Origin: VGRW01 sp031396695 | GTDB lineage: Bacteria; Myxococcota_A; UBA9160; SZUA-336 | Direction: 5' to 3' | Assembly (NCBI GenBank): GCA_031396695.1 | Contig: JANNLG010000171.1 | Location: forward strand, 9,123-73,122 | DNA length: 64,000 bases | Shown: one piece after another, positions 24,473 to 34,149 of the stretch | How the letters are laid out: every line of letters starts with the position of its first letter | Position numbering within the stretch: position 1 is the stretch's first letter | Translations under genes and position numbers: made by a program | Notes under the pieces: generated by a model | Database searches by the model: none | What the model was told of the DNA's origin: nothing | Seen by the model: the letters and a program-made list of their open reading frames with translations, nothing else

Positions 24473-26094
24473 CCACGCTCGTGTGGCTCGCGGCGTGCGC
24501 GATCGCTGCATTCGCGGGGCAGGCCGCGATTCGAGGCCGTCGTGAGCTGCGCGCGTGGCTCGGCCGCGACCCGACGCCGGTTGCGCGCGCGACGCGGGCG
24601 CTCGCGCTGACGCTCGCGGCGCTGCTCTCCGCGCACGCGCTCGGACTCGCGCTCGAAACGCCCGATCGTCTCTCCGATGATTTCGCCGACGTGGTGATCG
24701 CGGTCGACACCTCCACCAGCATGGACGTGACCGACGTCGCGCCGTCCCGCCTGCGCCGCGCGCTCCGTACGGCAGAGCGCGCGGTCCAAGAGGCACAAGG
24801 GGTGAGGTTCGCGCTGGTCGTGTTCGCCGGCGAGGCGTTCATCGCGCTTCCGCTCACCCAGGATCGCGACGCCGTGCTCACCTATCTGCGCGCGCTCGAC
24901 AGCGAGACGATCTCGGTGAAAGGCAGCGAGCTCGCGCGCGGGCTCGAGGCCGCCGCTCGCGCGTTCGATCCGCGCTCGAGCCGACCGCGCACGGTGCTGC
25001 TGTTGACGGACGGCGAGCACTTCGGCCCCGCGCCCGACGCGCAGATCGCCGCGCTCGGCCGGCTGGCCGCGCAGGTGGTCGCGATCGGCTACGGCACCGA
25101 GGAGGGCGGCGCGGTGCCGGGTCAGCTCGCGCTCGCCGAAGCGGTACGGCGCGGCGAGGCGACCGTGTCTCGGCGTGGCGACGCAGTTCTGCGTCGGGTC
25201 GCGTCCGAAACCGGGGGCGCCTATTTCCGCGAGATCGAAGAGCGCCCCACGACCGCCGATCTGCTGCCGCCGCCCGTGCCGAGCGCGGAGCCCGAGCCGG
25301 AGTCGAAGGCCGATCCGCTGCTGCCCTGGTTGCTGGCGGCCGCGCTCGCACTGCTCGCGGAGCTCTGGCTGTCGGGCCAGCCGGGCGTTCGCATCTCGCG
25401 CCCGCGCGCGCGACGGCGTCAACTCGCCGCCGCGACACTGGCGGGTGTCGCGCTGGCGGGAACCGCCTTCGGCCCGCTCTCGAGCTGGCTCGAACAGGGC
25501 GACCAAGCGCTGGCCGCCGGGCGTCCGGACGAGGCGCTCGCGCTCTACCGCGAGGCCGAGCGCGCGCGCGGCCCCGACGCGCGAACGCAGATCCGGATCG
25601 GCAACGCGTTGTTCCGGCTCGAGCGCATGGATCAGGCCGCCAGCGCCTACCTCGAGGCGCTGCGCGCGCTCGCGCCCGACGATCCCGAGGCGCGCTTCGC
25701 GGCGAGCTTCAACCTGGGCAACACGCTGGTCGCGCAGAAGCACTTCGAGGAAGCGCGCGATGCGTACTGGGCCGCGCTGCTCGCGATGCCCGAGAGCCCC
25801 GAAGCCAAGTTCAACTACGAGTGGTCGGTCGAGCGCATTCTCGAAATCCCGCCGGTGCCCGAGACCGAGCCGAACCGCGACGCGCAGAGTGACTCCGAAG
25901 CGCCGCAGCCCTCGCCGTCCGGCGACGCGCCGGGTCGGGGCGAGCCGCAGCCCGCTCCCGGCGGACTCGACGAGCGCGAGGCGCAGGCCTGGCTCGAGAC
26001 GCTCGAGGAGCCGGTCGGCGAAGCGCTCGAGCGCCAGGTGACCAACGAATTCGACGGCCAGCCGCGCGCGCGTCCGGGCAGCAAGACGTGGTGA
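24469..26094 (+). CDS. BatB-BatC fusion: VWA domain plus TPR protein
   Basis: A 541-residue fusion. The first about 300 residues form a BatB-type protein with two N-terminal helices, a VWA domain (DTSTSMD MIDAS at residue 80; LLLTDGEHFG) and a third helix near 285-305. The rest is a BatC-like part: a fourth helix, then TPR repeats (about residues 340-450: GDQALAAGRPDEALALYREAE, NALFRLERMDQAASAYLEAL, NTLVAQKHFEEARDAYWAALL) and an acidic Pro/Glu-rich tail. BatB and BatC are separate genes in most genomes, so this fusion suggests a direct contact. GTG 24469 overlaps the BatA stop. A short palindrome lies at 25179-25196. It overlaps BatD by 7 bases. Confidence 0.9.
   Translation: MTTLVWLAACAIAAFAGQAAIRGRRELRAWLGRDPTPVARATRALALTLAALLSAHALGLALETPDRLSDDFADVVIAVDTSTSMDVTDVAPSRLRRALRTAERAVQEAQGVRFALVVFAGEAFIALPLTQDRDAVLTYLRALDSETISVKGSELARGLEAAARAFDPRSSRPRTVLLLTDGEHFGPAPDAQIAALGRLAAQVVAIGYGTEEGGAVPGQLALAEAVRRGEATVSRRGDAVLRRVASETGGAYFREIEERPTTADLLPPPVPSAEPEPESKADPLLPWLLAAALALLAELWLSGQPGVRISRPRARRRQLAAATLAGVALAGTAFGPLSSWLEQGDQALAAGRPDEALALYREAERARGPDARTQIRIGNALFRLERMDQAASAYLEALRALAPDDPEARFAASFNLGNTLVAQKHFEEARDAYWAALLAMPESPEAKFNYEWSVERILEIPPVPETEPNRDAQSDSEAPQPSPSGDAPGRGEPQPAPGGLDEREAQAWLETLEEPVGEALERQVTNEFDGQPRARPGSKTW
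25179..25196. repeat. 18-bp palindrome inside the VWA-TPR gene
   Basis: CGACGCAG-TT-CTGCGTCG, sharing its arms with the inner part of the 30-base palindrome at 22378-22407, 2.8 kb upstream in the same operon. Only the two loop bases differ. Confidence 0.6.
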
Positions 26095-27326
26095 GGGTTC
26101 GAGTCGCCGCGCTGCTCGCGCTGGTTGCGCCGTTCGCGCCGTTCGCGCTCGGGGCGAGCGCCGCGCGCGCCGAACCCGCGCAAACGCTCGAGGTGCAGGT
26201 CGCGCTCGATCGCGAGCAGGTCTTCGTGCACGAGCAGGCGGTGCTCTCGGTGATCGTGCGTCACACGCCCGATGCACGCGCGAGCTGGGAGCCGCCGCCC
26301 TTCGACGGTTTCTGGGCCGAGCGCATCGGCACGCGCGGCCTGCCGCCCGACGCGCAGGGACTGCCGCGCACCGAGTTCCGGCGCGCGCTGTTTCCGACGC
26401 GCAGCGGCGAAGTCGCGATCGCGGCTTCCAAGCTCGTGCTCGTCGGCGAGGGCGGCTCGGAGCTCGAGATCCCCGTACCCGGCAGCGTGCTGCGCGTGCT
26501 GCCGCTGCCCGCCGAGGTGCCGGAGGGCGCGCTGGTCGGTCAGCTCGAGGTGCGCGTCAGCGCGAGCGACGATCGCCTGCGCTTGGGCAAAGCGCTCTCG
26601 CTCACGATCGAGCTCGCCGGCGAGGGCAACGTGTGGGACGCGAAGGCGCCCGCGCTCGAGGCGCTCGTCGGCCCCGACGTCGAGGTGTTCCCCGAGGCCC
26701 CGCTGATCTCGATCGGCGAGAGCGCCGGCCGCGCCACCACGCGCCGCACCTTCCGCTATGCGCTCGTGCCCTCGCGCACGGGCACGCTGCGCGTCGAGCC
26801 GGTGCGCTTTCCGTACTTCGACCCGAGCCGGCGCGCGCTCGCGAGCGCCGAGAGCGCACCCGTGCTCTTCACCGTGTTCGCGGGCAGCGCAGACGCGGAA
26901 GAGCGCGCCCCGTGGGAGAACCGGCCCGCGCTGCGCGAGGCGACGCGCCTGCCGCTCGCCTGGCTCGCGTTCGCGTTCGCGGCCGCGCTCGCGCTCTCGT
27001 ACTTCCTGCTGTCGCGTCGACGCCGCGCGCAGGCGGCGCTCGGTCTGACCGGAAGCCCGCCCTCGCCGCGCAAGGCGTTCGAAGCCGCACTCGCGGCGCG
27101 CGACACACGCGAGTGTCTGCCGCTGCTCGCGAACGCCGTGCGCGCCGCGATCACCGTCCGCCACGGCTTCGACGCGGGGACGCTCACGAGCCCGGAAATC
27201 GCCTCGCGCAATCCCGATCCGGAAGCGCTCGCGCTGCTGCTCGCGCTCGACCGCGCGCGCTTCGCGGGCACCGCCCGCGCCGACGACGCGCTGGTCGCCC
27301 GCGTGCGCGCGTACCTGAAAGTCTAG
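26088..27326 (+). CDS. BatD-like protein
   Basis: A 412-residue protein with a signal peptide (ALLALVAPFAPFALGASAARA), a long periplasmic beta-sandwich region in the BatD style (QTLEVQVALDREQVFVHEQ, GEVAIAASKLVLVGEGG, LTIELAGEGNVWDAKAP), one transmembrane helix (LPLAWLAFAFAAALALSYFLL, about 285-305) and a cytoplasmic helical tail. It closes the MoxR/Bat operon. The start overlaps the VWA-TPR gene. The stop shares CTAG with the stop of the convergent methyltransferase gene. Confidence 0.88.
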   Translation: MVRVRVAALLALVAPFAPFALGASAARAEPAQTLEVQVALDREQVFVHEQAVLSVIVRHTPDARASWEPPPFDGFWAERIGTRGLPPDAQGLPRTEFRRALFPTRSGEVAIAASKLVLVGEGGSELEIPVPGSVLRVLPLPAEVPEGALVGQLEVRVSASDDRLRLGKALSLTIELAGEGNVWDAKAPALEALVGPDVEVFPEAPLISIGESAGRATTRRTFRYALVPSRTGTLRVEPVRFPYFDPSRRALASAESAPVLFTVFAGSADAEERAPWENRPALREATRLPLAWLAFAFAAALALSYFLLSRRRRAQAALGLTGSPPSPRKAFEAALAARDTRECLPLLANAVRAAITVRHGFDAGTLTSPEIASRNPDPEALALLLALDRARFAGTARADDALVARVRAYLKV

Positions 27327-28321
27327 GAAGCGTGTTGGCGCTTCGCGCGCGCGTACAAGTCGGGCGTGTTGCCGACGTACGACTCGAGCAGCTCGCGATC
27401 GCCGATCGCCGCATCGGCTCGCTCACCGATGAAGAAGAGGCCGAGTGCGGCGTCGCGCGCAGCCGGCCGCGACGCGAGCAGGAAATCGAAATACTTCACC
27501 CAGAACAACGTGACACGGCAGAGCGTCTTCACGGCGAAGCGCGAGCGGCGTCCGCTCGCGAAGCCGAGCAACAGAGATTGGATTGCGTAGCCGAGGGCCG
27601 CACCCGGACCGGACGAGACACCCGATGAGAGCTCGCGGAAGCGCGCGAAGAGCCGCCGGTGCGCGAGGCCCGAGAAGCGGTTGAAGTCGTACGCACCGCC
27701 GTGCACCGGCAGCATGAACGGCGTGTCGGCATAGACGATTCCCTCCGGCCGCAGCACGCGGTGGATCTCGTCGGCGATGGCCTGCGGATCCACGCCGTGC
27801 TCGAGCACACCGTCGACGATCACCGCGTCGAACGAGCCGTCTGCAAAGGGAAGCGAACGCGGGTCCGAGAGGACACCAACACCCGCGCCCGGAACGCAAT
27901 CGCACTCGATGCAGGAAAGATCGGGATCCTGGCGCAGTACCGCGTTTGCGGCGCGCGCGTGCTTTCCGCCGATGTTCAGAATCTCCGGCCGTGCGCTGCG
28001 CGCGAACAGCAGGGCCTTGAGCTGCGCCGCATTCCGCCGTGCGGCGAGATTCAGATCCAGGCTCGGCAGTGCGCGCAGCGCGAACGCGTGCAGGCGTGAT
28101 TGCGGTGGCTTTCCCAGTAAACGCTCCGTGTAGTCGGCGATCCGAAGCACACTCTCGCGCTCGTCGATCAGGACCGGCGCTCCGTCGACGATCGGGAATC
28201 GGATCGCGCAGGCGCTCTGGAGACACTCGAGCTCCGGACCTCGCTCCCCCAGCGCGCCCCGACAGCGCGGGCAGCGCAGTCTCGTCACCGCCACGCGCAG
28301 AATCGACCTAGATTCCGTCAT
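27323..28321 (-). CDS. SAM-dependent methyltransferase with N-terminal Zn-ribbon (Trm112-like)
   Basis: A 332-residue class I methyltransferase. Residues 15-50 are a Trm112-like ribbon (LRCPRCRGAL, LECLQSACAIRFPIVDGAPVLID); the methyltransferase core shows the acidic motif ECDCVPGAGVGVLSDPRSLPF and DGSFDAVIVDGVLEHGVDP, the signature of the Methyltransf_11 group. The C-terminal 100 residues are hydrophobic and basic, perhaps membrane-associated. A TAGAAT hexamer lies 9 bases before ATG 28321, with no Shine-Dalgarno. It is divergent from a B12/radical SAM gene 64 bases away. With that and the glycosyltransferase it may modify a lipid or glycan, which is inference. Confidence 0.83.
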   Translation of the reverse strand: MTESRSILRVAVTRLRCPRCRGALGERGPELECLQSACAIRFPIVDGAPVLIDERESVLRIADYTERLLGKPPQSRLHAFALRALPSLDLNLAARRNAAQLKALLFARSARPEILNIGGKHARAANAVLRQDPDLSCIECDCVPGAGVGVLSDPRSLPFADGSFDAVIVDGVLEHGVDPQAIADEIHRVLRPEGIVYADTPFMLPVHGGAYDFNRFSGLAHRRLFARFRELSSGVSSGPGAALGYAIQSLLLGFASGRRSRFAVKTLCRVTLFWVKYFDFLLASRPAARDAALGLFFIGERADAAIGDRELLESYVGNTPDLYARAKRQHAS

Positions 28322-28385
28322 TCAGTTGTCATTCTAGCTCGGCCATGTGGCAGTATGCCCACGCCATGACGACGAATGAGACTCT

Positions 28386-29876
28386 GTGAGCTCGACCGCT
28401 GGGCAAGAGCCACACGTCCTGCTCGTCGATCTGAACAACTTCGCGCGCTACCCGACCGTCGCAGTGGGGTTGCTCGCGGCGGTCCTGCGCGACGCCGATC
28501 TCGAAGTCGAGGTCCTGTCGCCGCTCGCATTCGGCGTTCCCGGCGTGCCACGTGAGCCGCGAGCAGCTCCGTGGGGCGCGGTAGAAGCGAAGCTCCGCTA
28601 TGCGACCGCGATGTCGCGAAACCCGATCGTGACTCGTGCGCGCGCAGCGCTCGTGGAGCGTCGACATCCGATCAAGAGCCGCGCCATGCGCATGCTGCTC
28701 GAGTCGCTCGAGGCGAAGCTCACGCTCGGATGCAACGTGGTGCTGATCTCCGCGTACTTGATGTACTTCGAAGCGTGCCGCGAGATCGCGCGAGTCTGCG
28801 CGGCCCGCGGAATTCCGGTGCTCATCGGAGGCAGCTACTTCTTCCAGCCCGAAGTCGCCAGCGAGTGGACCGGCATTCCGGGCGTGAACGCGGTGGTGGG
28901 GGGCGAGGTCGAGCCGTATGTCGCCGAGATCGTGCGCGCCGCCGTCGGCGGCAAGGAACTCGGCGGATTCCCGGGCGTCTGGGTAGAAGCGACGCAGACG
29001 GCGCCGGCGAGACCTCTGCTCGGTCTCGACTCGTTGCCCTTTCCCGACTACAGCGATTTCCCGTGGCACCGCTACCCGGAGCGCATCGTGCCGATCGTCA
29101 CCGGGCGAGGCTGCGGGTGGGGCGTCTGCACGTTCTGCTCCGACGTAACGAGCACAGCGGGCCGAACCTTCCGCTCGCGGGACGCCGGCAACGTGCTCGA
29201 CGAACTCGAGTTCCAAGCGCGGCGACACGCCACGCACTTGTTCGTCTTCACCGACCTGAAGTTGAATTCGGACGCGGAGGTCTGGAGCGCGCTCATCTCG
29301 CGCACGCGTACGCACGTTCCATCCGCGCGTTGGATCGGCGCGGTGCACGTCAACGGGGATCGGCCCGACGGCGTGTCGCTCGCCGAGCTCCGCGCGGCAA
29401 AGACGTCCGGTATGGTGCGGTTGACGACCGGACTCGAGTCCGGCAGCCAGCGCGTGCTCGACGACATGCGCAAGGGCACCAACCTAGGCACGACTCGCCG
29501 CTTCCTGGAAGATGCGGCCGTCGCGGAACTGAGCGTCCGACTGACGATGATCGTGGGCTATCCCGGCGAGCGAGCGGAAGACGTCGGGGCGAGTGCGACG
29601 TTCGTCGAGGAGAATTCGGCTCGGATCGATCGCATTCTCCTGAACCGCTTCGCGCTCATGACCGGAACTCGCCTGCACCGGAACACGGAGCGCGATGCCC
29701 ACGCGGATCTTGCGTCGGTTCGACCGAACCACCGTGTCGCGCTACTCGACCACGAGTTCGAACCCGCGCGCGACCCCGCATACCGGCGCCAGGTGAACCG
29801 TCTGATCTCGGCCGTTCATCGCGTGAATCGCCGACCGATTCGCGAAGGCGCGAGCGAGTTCGAAGGCGTCATGTAG
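28386..29876 (+). CDS. B12-binding-domain radical SAM protein
   Basis: A 496-residue protein with an N-terminal cobalamin-binding-like Rossmann domain (VLLVDLNNFARYPTVAVGLLA, then VVLISAYLMYFEACREIAR, IPVLIGGSYFF), and a radical SAM barrel with the cluster motif C243-x4-C248-x2-C251 (GCGWGVCTFC). The canonical spacing is x3-x2, so one residue is inserted. Later radical SAM marks are LFVFTDLKLNSD, RLTTGLESGSQRVLDDMRKG and LTMIVGYPGE. Methylation or complex rearrangement of an unknown substrate is likely. GTG 28386 is the start. It overlaps the convergent glycosyltransferase by 8 bases. Codon use is a little less GC-biased than the Bat operon, which might point to transfer. Confidence 0.85.
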   Translation: MSSTAGQEPHVLLVDLNNFARYPTVAVGLLAAVLRDADLEVEVLSPLAFGVPGVPREPRAAPWGAVEAKLRYATAMSRNPIVTRARAALVERRHPIKSRAMRMLLESLEAKLTLGCNVVLISAYLMYFEACREIARVCAARGIPVLIGGSYFFQPEVASEWTGIPGVNAVVGGEVEPYVAEIVRAAVGGKELGGFPGVWVEATQTAPARPLLGLDSLPFPDYSDFPWHRYPERIVPIVTGRGCGWGVCTFCSDVTSTAGRTFRSRDAGNVLDELEFQARRHATHLFVFTDLKLNSDAEVWSALISRTRTHVPSARWIGAVHVNGDRPDGVSLAELRAAKTSGMVRLTTGLESGSQRVLDDMRKGTNLGTTRRFLEDAAVAELSVRLTMIVGYPGERAEDVGASATFVEENSARIDRILLNRFALMTGTRLHRNTERDAHADLASVRPNHRVALLDHEFEPARDPAYRRQVNRLISAVHRVNRRPIREGASEFEGVM

Positions 29877-31077
29877 CGAGCGCCCTCTGGAAGAGCGCTT
29901 CCAGTCGCCCGACCTGCCGCTCGATCGTGTGCCGCTCGAGCACCAGCGCGCGCCCGCGTGCGGCCATCTCATCGAGGCGTGGGGCGGAAGTCGCGAGCAA
30001 TTCGCGCAGCGCGTCGGTCAGGTCGTCGACGGCGTCCGGCGACACCAGCCAGCCCGTCTCCCCATCGCGCACGAGCTCCGGAATCGCAGCAACGCGACTC
30101 GCGATCACCGGGCGGCCGAGCGCCAGCGCCTCGATGATCACGACCGGCAGGCCCTCCGCTTGGCTCGGTACGACGACGCCACGTGAACCGAGCAGAGCAC
30201 TGCGAACCCGAGACTCGTCGGCCCAGCCGTGCACCGAGACACACCCGCGCAGGTCGAGCGCGTCGAGGCGGGCCTCGATCCCACCGCGAAGCTCCCCATC
30301 ACCGACGAGCACCAGATCGAACGCAACGCCCTCGCGCGAAAGTCGTGCGGCGGCGTCGAGCAGTCGTAGTTGACCCTTGCGACCGCTCAGACGACCGACG
30401 CAGACCAATCGCTGCGACGCGGGATCGATCGGAGGAGAGCCGGACAGGAAAGCCGCATCGACACCGCACCGCACGACGCTGAGCTTTGAGCGATCCGCTT
30501 CGTCGCACAGCGCGGCTACCTGTTCGAAGCAATAGTCGCTGATCGCGACGGTGAAGACCGCCGCGCGGACCTTCAGCCGCAGGCCGTCGCGAGCCTCCGG
30601 CACGAACTCCTCGGGGCCGTGCACCGTCAGGCTGTACGGAGTCCCGCCGAACACCTGAATCACGTGCGCCACGGCAGCCGGATGCGTGCCGAAGTGCACG
30701 TGCAAGTGGGGTAGCCCGCGCAGAGCGAGCTCTCGCGCGAGAACGACGGCCTCGAACAGGTAGACGAACGCGTGCCGCAGGCGTCTACCGTCGGCGGGCG
30801 CTACGGCGTACGCCGCGAGCCAGGCCGCGAGCATGCGCCGTGGGTGCGTGACGAAGGCATGCAGAATGTCTCTCGCGATGCGCCGCTTCGACTGCTCGAG
30901 AACCACGAAGGTGAGCGCGATCTCCGCGCGGTCGGCTGCGTCGACGACAGCGTCATGTCCCGAGCGCAGCGAGCAGCGGAAGACCTCGTGTCCGCGCTTC
31001 TCCAGCTCGCGGATCTCGCGTCGGATGAACGTGTGGCTGGGGTACGGATACCGGTGCGTGAGATAGGCGAGCCGCAT
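29869..31077 (-). CDS. Glycosyltransferase family 4 protein
   Basis: A 402-residue GT-B glycosyltransferase. The N-terminal acceptor domain opens with MRLAYLTHRYPYPSHTFI and REIRELEKRGHEV; the C-terminal donor domain has VCVGRLSGRKGQLRLLDAA, LVLVGDGELR, VSVHGWADESRV and the EAxxxGxPV sugar-nucleotide motif as EGLPVVIIEALALGRPV. This is typical of enzymes that assemble exopolysaccharide or lipopolysaccharide chains. TAGACT 9 bases before ATG 31077 suggests a leaderless transcript. The donor sugar is not predictable. Confidence 0.9.
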   Translation of the reverse strand: MRLAYLTHRYPYPSHTFIRREIRELEKRGHEVFRCSLRSGHDAVVDAADRAEIALTFVVLEQSKRRIARDILHAFVTHPRRMLAAWLAAYAVAPADGRRLRHAFVYLFEAVVLARELALRGLPHLHVHFGTHPAAVAHVIQVFGGTPYSLTVHGPEEFVPEARDGLRLKVRAAVFTVAISDYCFEQVAALCDEADRSKLSVVRCGVDAAFLSGSPPIDPASQRLVCVGRLSGRKGQLRLLDAAARLSREGVAFDLVLVGDGELRGGIEARLDALDLRGCVSVHGWADESRVRSALLGSRGVVVPSQAEGLPVVIIEALALGRPVIASRVAAIPELVRDGETGWLVSPDAVDDLTDALRELLATSAPRLDEMAARGRALVLERHTIERQVGRLEALFQRALAT

Positions 31078-31117
31078 GGCCGCGGCAGTCTAGGGGGCGG
31101 CATTGAATTGCGGGTGT

Positions 31118-31705
31118 CTAGTTTTGAGCCGGCAGATCCTCCGGCCGATTCAGATTCCGCAAACTCGCGAGCTCGGGATCGAGCGCGCGCAGGTCGGCTT
31201 CGGGGACGAAGACCGTGTTCAGGTCGCGCAGCAGCGCTTGCAGCGCGAGCTCGCCGCGCGCGATGCGGCGCTCGAGCTCGGGCAGGATGCGCGGGCGGTA
31301 GACGGCGAGCAGCGGCTCGGGGCCGCGTGGGCCGAGCGGCGCGACCACGTCGGCGCCGCCCTCCGTGGACACCAGCGCGAGCAGCGCGAGCAGCACGCGC
31401 GGGTCGATGTCGGGCAGATCGCATGCGGCTACTAGCACGGCGCTCGACTCGCAGGCGGCCAGCGCCGCCGCGATGCCGACCAATGGCGCGCGCTCGGCGT
31501 GGCGGTCGACGATGCACTCGAGACCGAGCTCGGGCAGCTCGTCGGGTCGCGCCACGAAGCGCACGCGCTCCAGACACGCGCCGAGCGCGGCCGCGACGCG
31601 CGTGGCGAGCGGCGCGCCCTGATAGTGGAGCGTCGCCTTGTCGCGACCCATGCGCGTGGAGCTGCCGCCGACCAGCACCGCGCCTTCGACGTGCGAGAGC
31701 TTCAA
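31118..31705 (-). CDS. mobA: Molybdenum cofactor guanylyltransferase
   Basis: A 195-residue nucleotidyltransferase that adds GMP to Mo-molybdopterin to give the bis-MGD form used by DMSO-reductase-type enzymes. Signature segments are AVLVGGSSTRMGRDKATL at residues 9-26, APLVGIAAAL, and VLVAACDLPDIDP with the metal-binding Asp; GPEPLLAVYRP follows. The start overlaps the MoeA stop as ATGA. A bis-MGD enzyme is encoded at 50453 in the same window. Confidence 0.92.
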   Translation of the reverse strand: MKLSHVEGAVLVGGSSTRMGRDKATLHYQGAPLATRVAAALGACLERVRFVARPDELPELGLECIVDRHAERAPLVGIAAALAACESSAVLVAACDLPDIDPRVLLALLALVSTEGGADVVAPLGPRGPEPLLAVYRPRILPELERRIARGELALQALLRDLNTVFVPEADLRALDPELASLRNLNRPEDLPAQN

Positions 31706-32958
31706 AACCCGGGCTCGGTCTGCAGATCGTCGGAGTGGAGCAGCTGCACGGGCACTCGCGCGCCGGCTTCGACGCGGGTCGTGTCCTCGGCCACGAAGGC
31801 GAGCCCGTCGGCGCGCACCATCGAGAGCAGGATGTTCGAGCCCTGCGCGCCGGTCTCGCGCGCGTGCAGCTCGCCTGCCCGGCGCTCGAGCGTGACGCGC
31901 ACGAAGTGCGCGCGGCCCTTGGGCTTGTCGTAGGCCTCATCGAGCACGGCCGACTCCACCGCACGGTACACACGTGTGTGTCCCATCATGCGCAGCAGAC
32001 ACGGCCGCACGAACTGCTCGAAGGTGACCAGCGTCGAGACGGGATTCCCGGGCAGGCCGAACACGGGCCGCTCGCCGATCGTCACGAACGCGAGCGGCGC
32101 ACCCGGCTTCATGCGGATGCGCCAGAGCCGCAGGTTTCCGCCCAGACCCGCGAGCACCTGCTTGATCCAGTCGCGGTCACCGACCGAGACGCCGCCGGTC
32201 GAGATCACCGCGTCGCAGGCGAGCGCCGCGCGGAACTGGGCTTCGATCGGGTCGGGCTCGTCGGGGGCGATGCCCAGGTACACGGGCTCGGCGCCGATCT
32301 CGCGCAGGCCCGCGCACAGCGCGTACGAGTTCGAGCTGGCGATGCGGCCGTCCGCGCGCAGGCGGTCGGGCTCGACCAGCTCGTCGCCGGTCGCGAGCAC
32401 CGCCACGCGCGGCCGCGCGCGCACCGAGACCTGCGTGCGTCCGAGCGCGGCGAGCATGCCGACCAACGGCGCGCGCAGGATGTCGCCGGGTGATGCGACC
32501 AACACCCCGGGGTGTACGTCCGAGCCCGCGCGACGGATGTGCTGGCCGAGCTTCGGCGCGCTGCGCACGCGCACCTGCTCGCCCTCGACCGCGGTGTCTT
32601 CGACCATCACCACCGCGTCGGCGCCGGCGGGAATCGCGGCGCCGGTCATGATCCGCGCCGCCTCGCCCGCCCCGATCGCGCGCTGGCTGCGCTTGCCCGC
32701 GGGCAGGTCGTCGACGACGCGCAGCAGCGACGGCGCGCGGACGGCGTCGGCGGCGCGCAGCGCGTAGCCGTCCATCGCGGAGTTGTCCTCGGGCGGGATC
32801 AGCACTCCGGCGTGGATCTGCTCGGCCAGCACGCGTCCGGTCGCGCGCTCCAGCCCGAGGGTCTCGCGCCCGAGCGCGGGGGCCGAGCCGAGGATCAACT
32901 CGCGCGCCTCCGCGACGCTCACCGTCGACCGCTCCGCCTCGCCCTTGGCCTCGCGCAT
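31702..32958 (-). CDS. moeA: Molybdopterin molybdotransferase
   Basis: A 418-residue MoeA that inserts molybdate into adenylated molybdopterin. Visible are PPEDNSAMDGYALRAADA, GEAARIMTGAAIPAGADAVVMVEDT, VAVLATGDELVEP, the domain-III GGVSVGDRDWIKQVL motif and PVFGLPGNPVSTLVTFEQFV. ATG 32958 has GGAGGGG at the right distance. It is upstream of and coupled to mobA, and divergent from ntrB (109 bases apart). Length is normal for the family. Confidence 0.95.
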   Translation of the reverse strand: MREAKGEAERSTVSVAEARELILGSAPALGRETLGLERATGRVLAEQIHAGVLIPPEDNSAMDGYALRAADAVRAPSLLRVVDDLPAGKRSQRAIGAGEAARIMTGAAIPAGADAVVMVEDTAVEGEQVRVRSAPKLGQHIRRAGSDVHPGVLVASPGDILRAPLVGMLAALGRTQVSVRARPRVAVLATGDELVEPDRLRADGRIASSNSYALCAGLREIGAEPVYLGIAPDEPDPIEAQFRAALACDAVISTGGVSVGDRDWIKQVLAGLGGNLRLWRIRMKPGAPLAFVTIGERPVFGLPGNPVSTLVTFEQFVRPCLLRMMGHTRVYRAVESAVLDEAYDKPKGRAHFVRVTLERRAGELHARETGAQGSNILLSMVRADGLAFVAEDTTRVEAGARVPVQLLHSDDLQTEPGF

Positions 32959-33067
32959 CACCCCTCCGCGGGCTAGTCTGCCCAAAACTTAGGCAGATCG
33001 CCCTGCGATCGCCGCGGCGTGAGCATGCACCGGTCGGCTCCGCCCTTGCATCTAGCTGGCGGGTCCG

Positions 33068-34149
33068 ATGAAAGAAACCCTCGAGCGCATCGACGACATC
33101 CTCGGATCGCTCCGCGTGGGGATCCTCGCGATCGATGCGGACGGCCGGGTCGAGCTCGAGAACCCCGAGGCGAGCCGGATCCTGGGCCAGTCGATCGTGG
33201 CCGCGGTCGGCCGCCCGCTCCACCAGGTGCTCGGCCGCCAGCACCCCGCGAGCGCCCTGCTCGAGACCGCGCTGCGCGAAGGCCGGGCGGTTTCGGAGCA
33301 CGGCTGCCTAGTGCCCGATCGGATGGGTGGCCGGCCGCTGGTGGTCGATCTGTCCGCGGCCCCGATCGGACGCGGCAGCGAGGTGCACGGCGCCGTGCTC
33401 TCGCTCAGCGACCGCACGATCGGCGTCGAGCTCGAGGACCTGCTCGGCCAGCGCGCGCGCTCCGAGCTGTTCGCGCAGCTCGCGGCCGGCATCGCGCACG
33501 AGCTGCGCAACCCGCTGTCCGGCATTCGCGGCGCGGCCGACCTGCTGCTGGGCAAGCTCCCCGAGTCGAGCCTCGCGCGCTACCCCGAGCTGATCCGCGC
33601 GGAAGTCGATCGCATGCGTCGGCTGCTCGACGACCTGGCCGAGCTCACACGCGGCGGCGACCTGCGCCCGCGCCGCGCCAACCTGCACCGCGTGATCGAC
33701 GACGTGGTCGAGCTGCACAGCCACTCCGAGACGTGGCAGGGCATCAAGATCGAACGCAGCTACGACCCGAGCATTCCCGAGTTCGAGTTCGACCCCGACC
33801 GCACCACGCAAGTGCTGTTGAACCTGATGCGCAACGCGGTGCAAGCGATGGCGGGCAGCGGCACGCTCACGCTGCGCACGCGCATCGAGTCGGCGTACCA
33901 CTTCGAACACGTCGGGCCCGAGCGCGCACGGCTCGTGCGCATCGACATCCAGGACACCGGCCCCGGCATTCCCGACGAGGACCTGCCGCTCCTGTTCACG
34001 CCGTTCTTCACGCGCCGCAGCTCCGGCACCGGGCTCGGTCTGGCCGTCGCTCAAGCCTGGACCGTGAAGCAGGGCGGGCGGATCCTGGTGCGCAGCCGCG
34101 CCGGAGAAGGAACACGCATGCGTGTAGAGCTGCCCCTCCGGAAGCCGAC

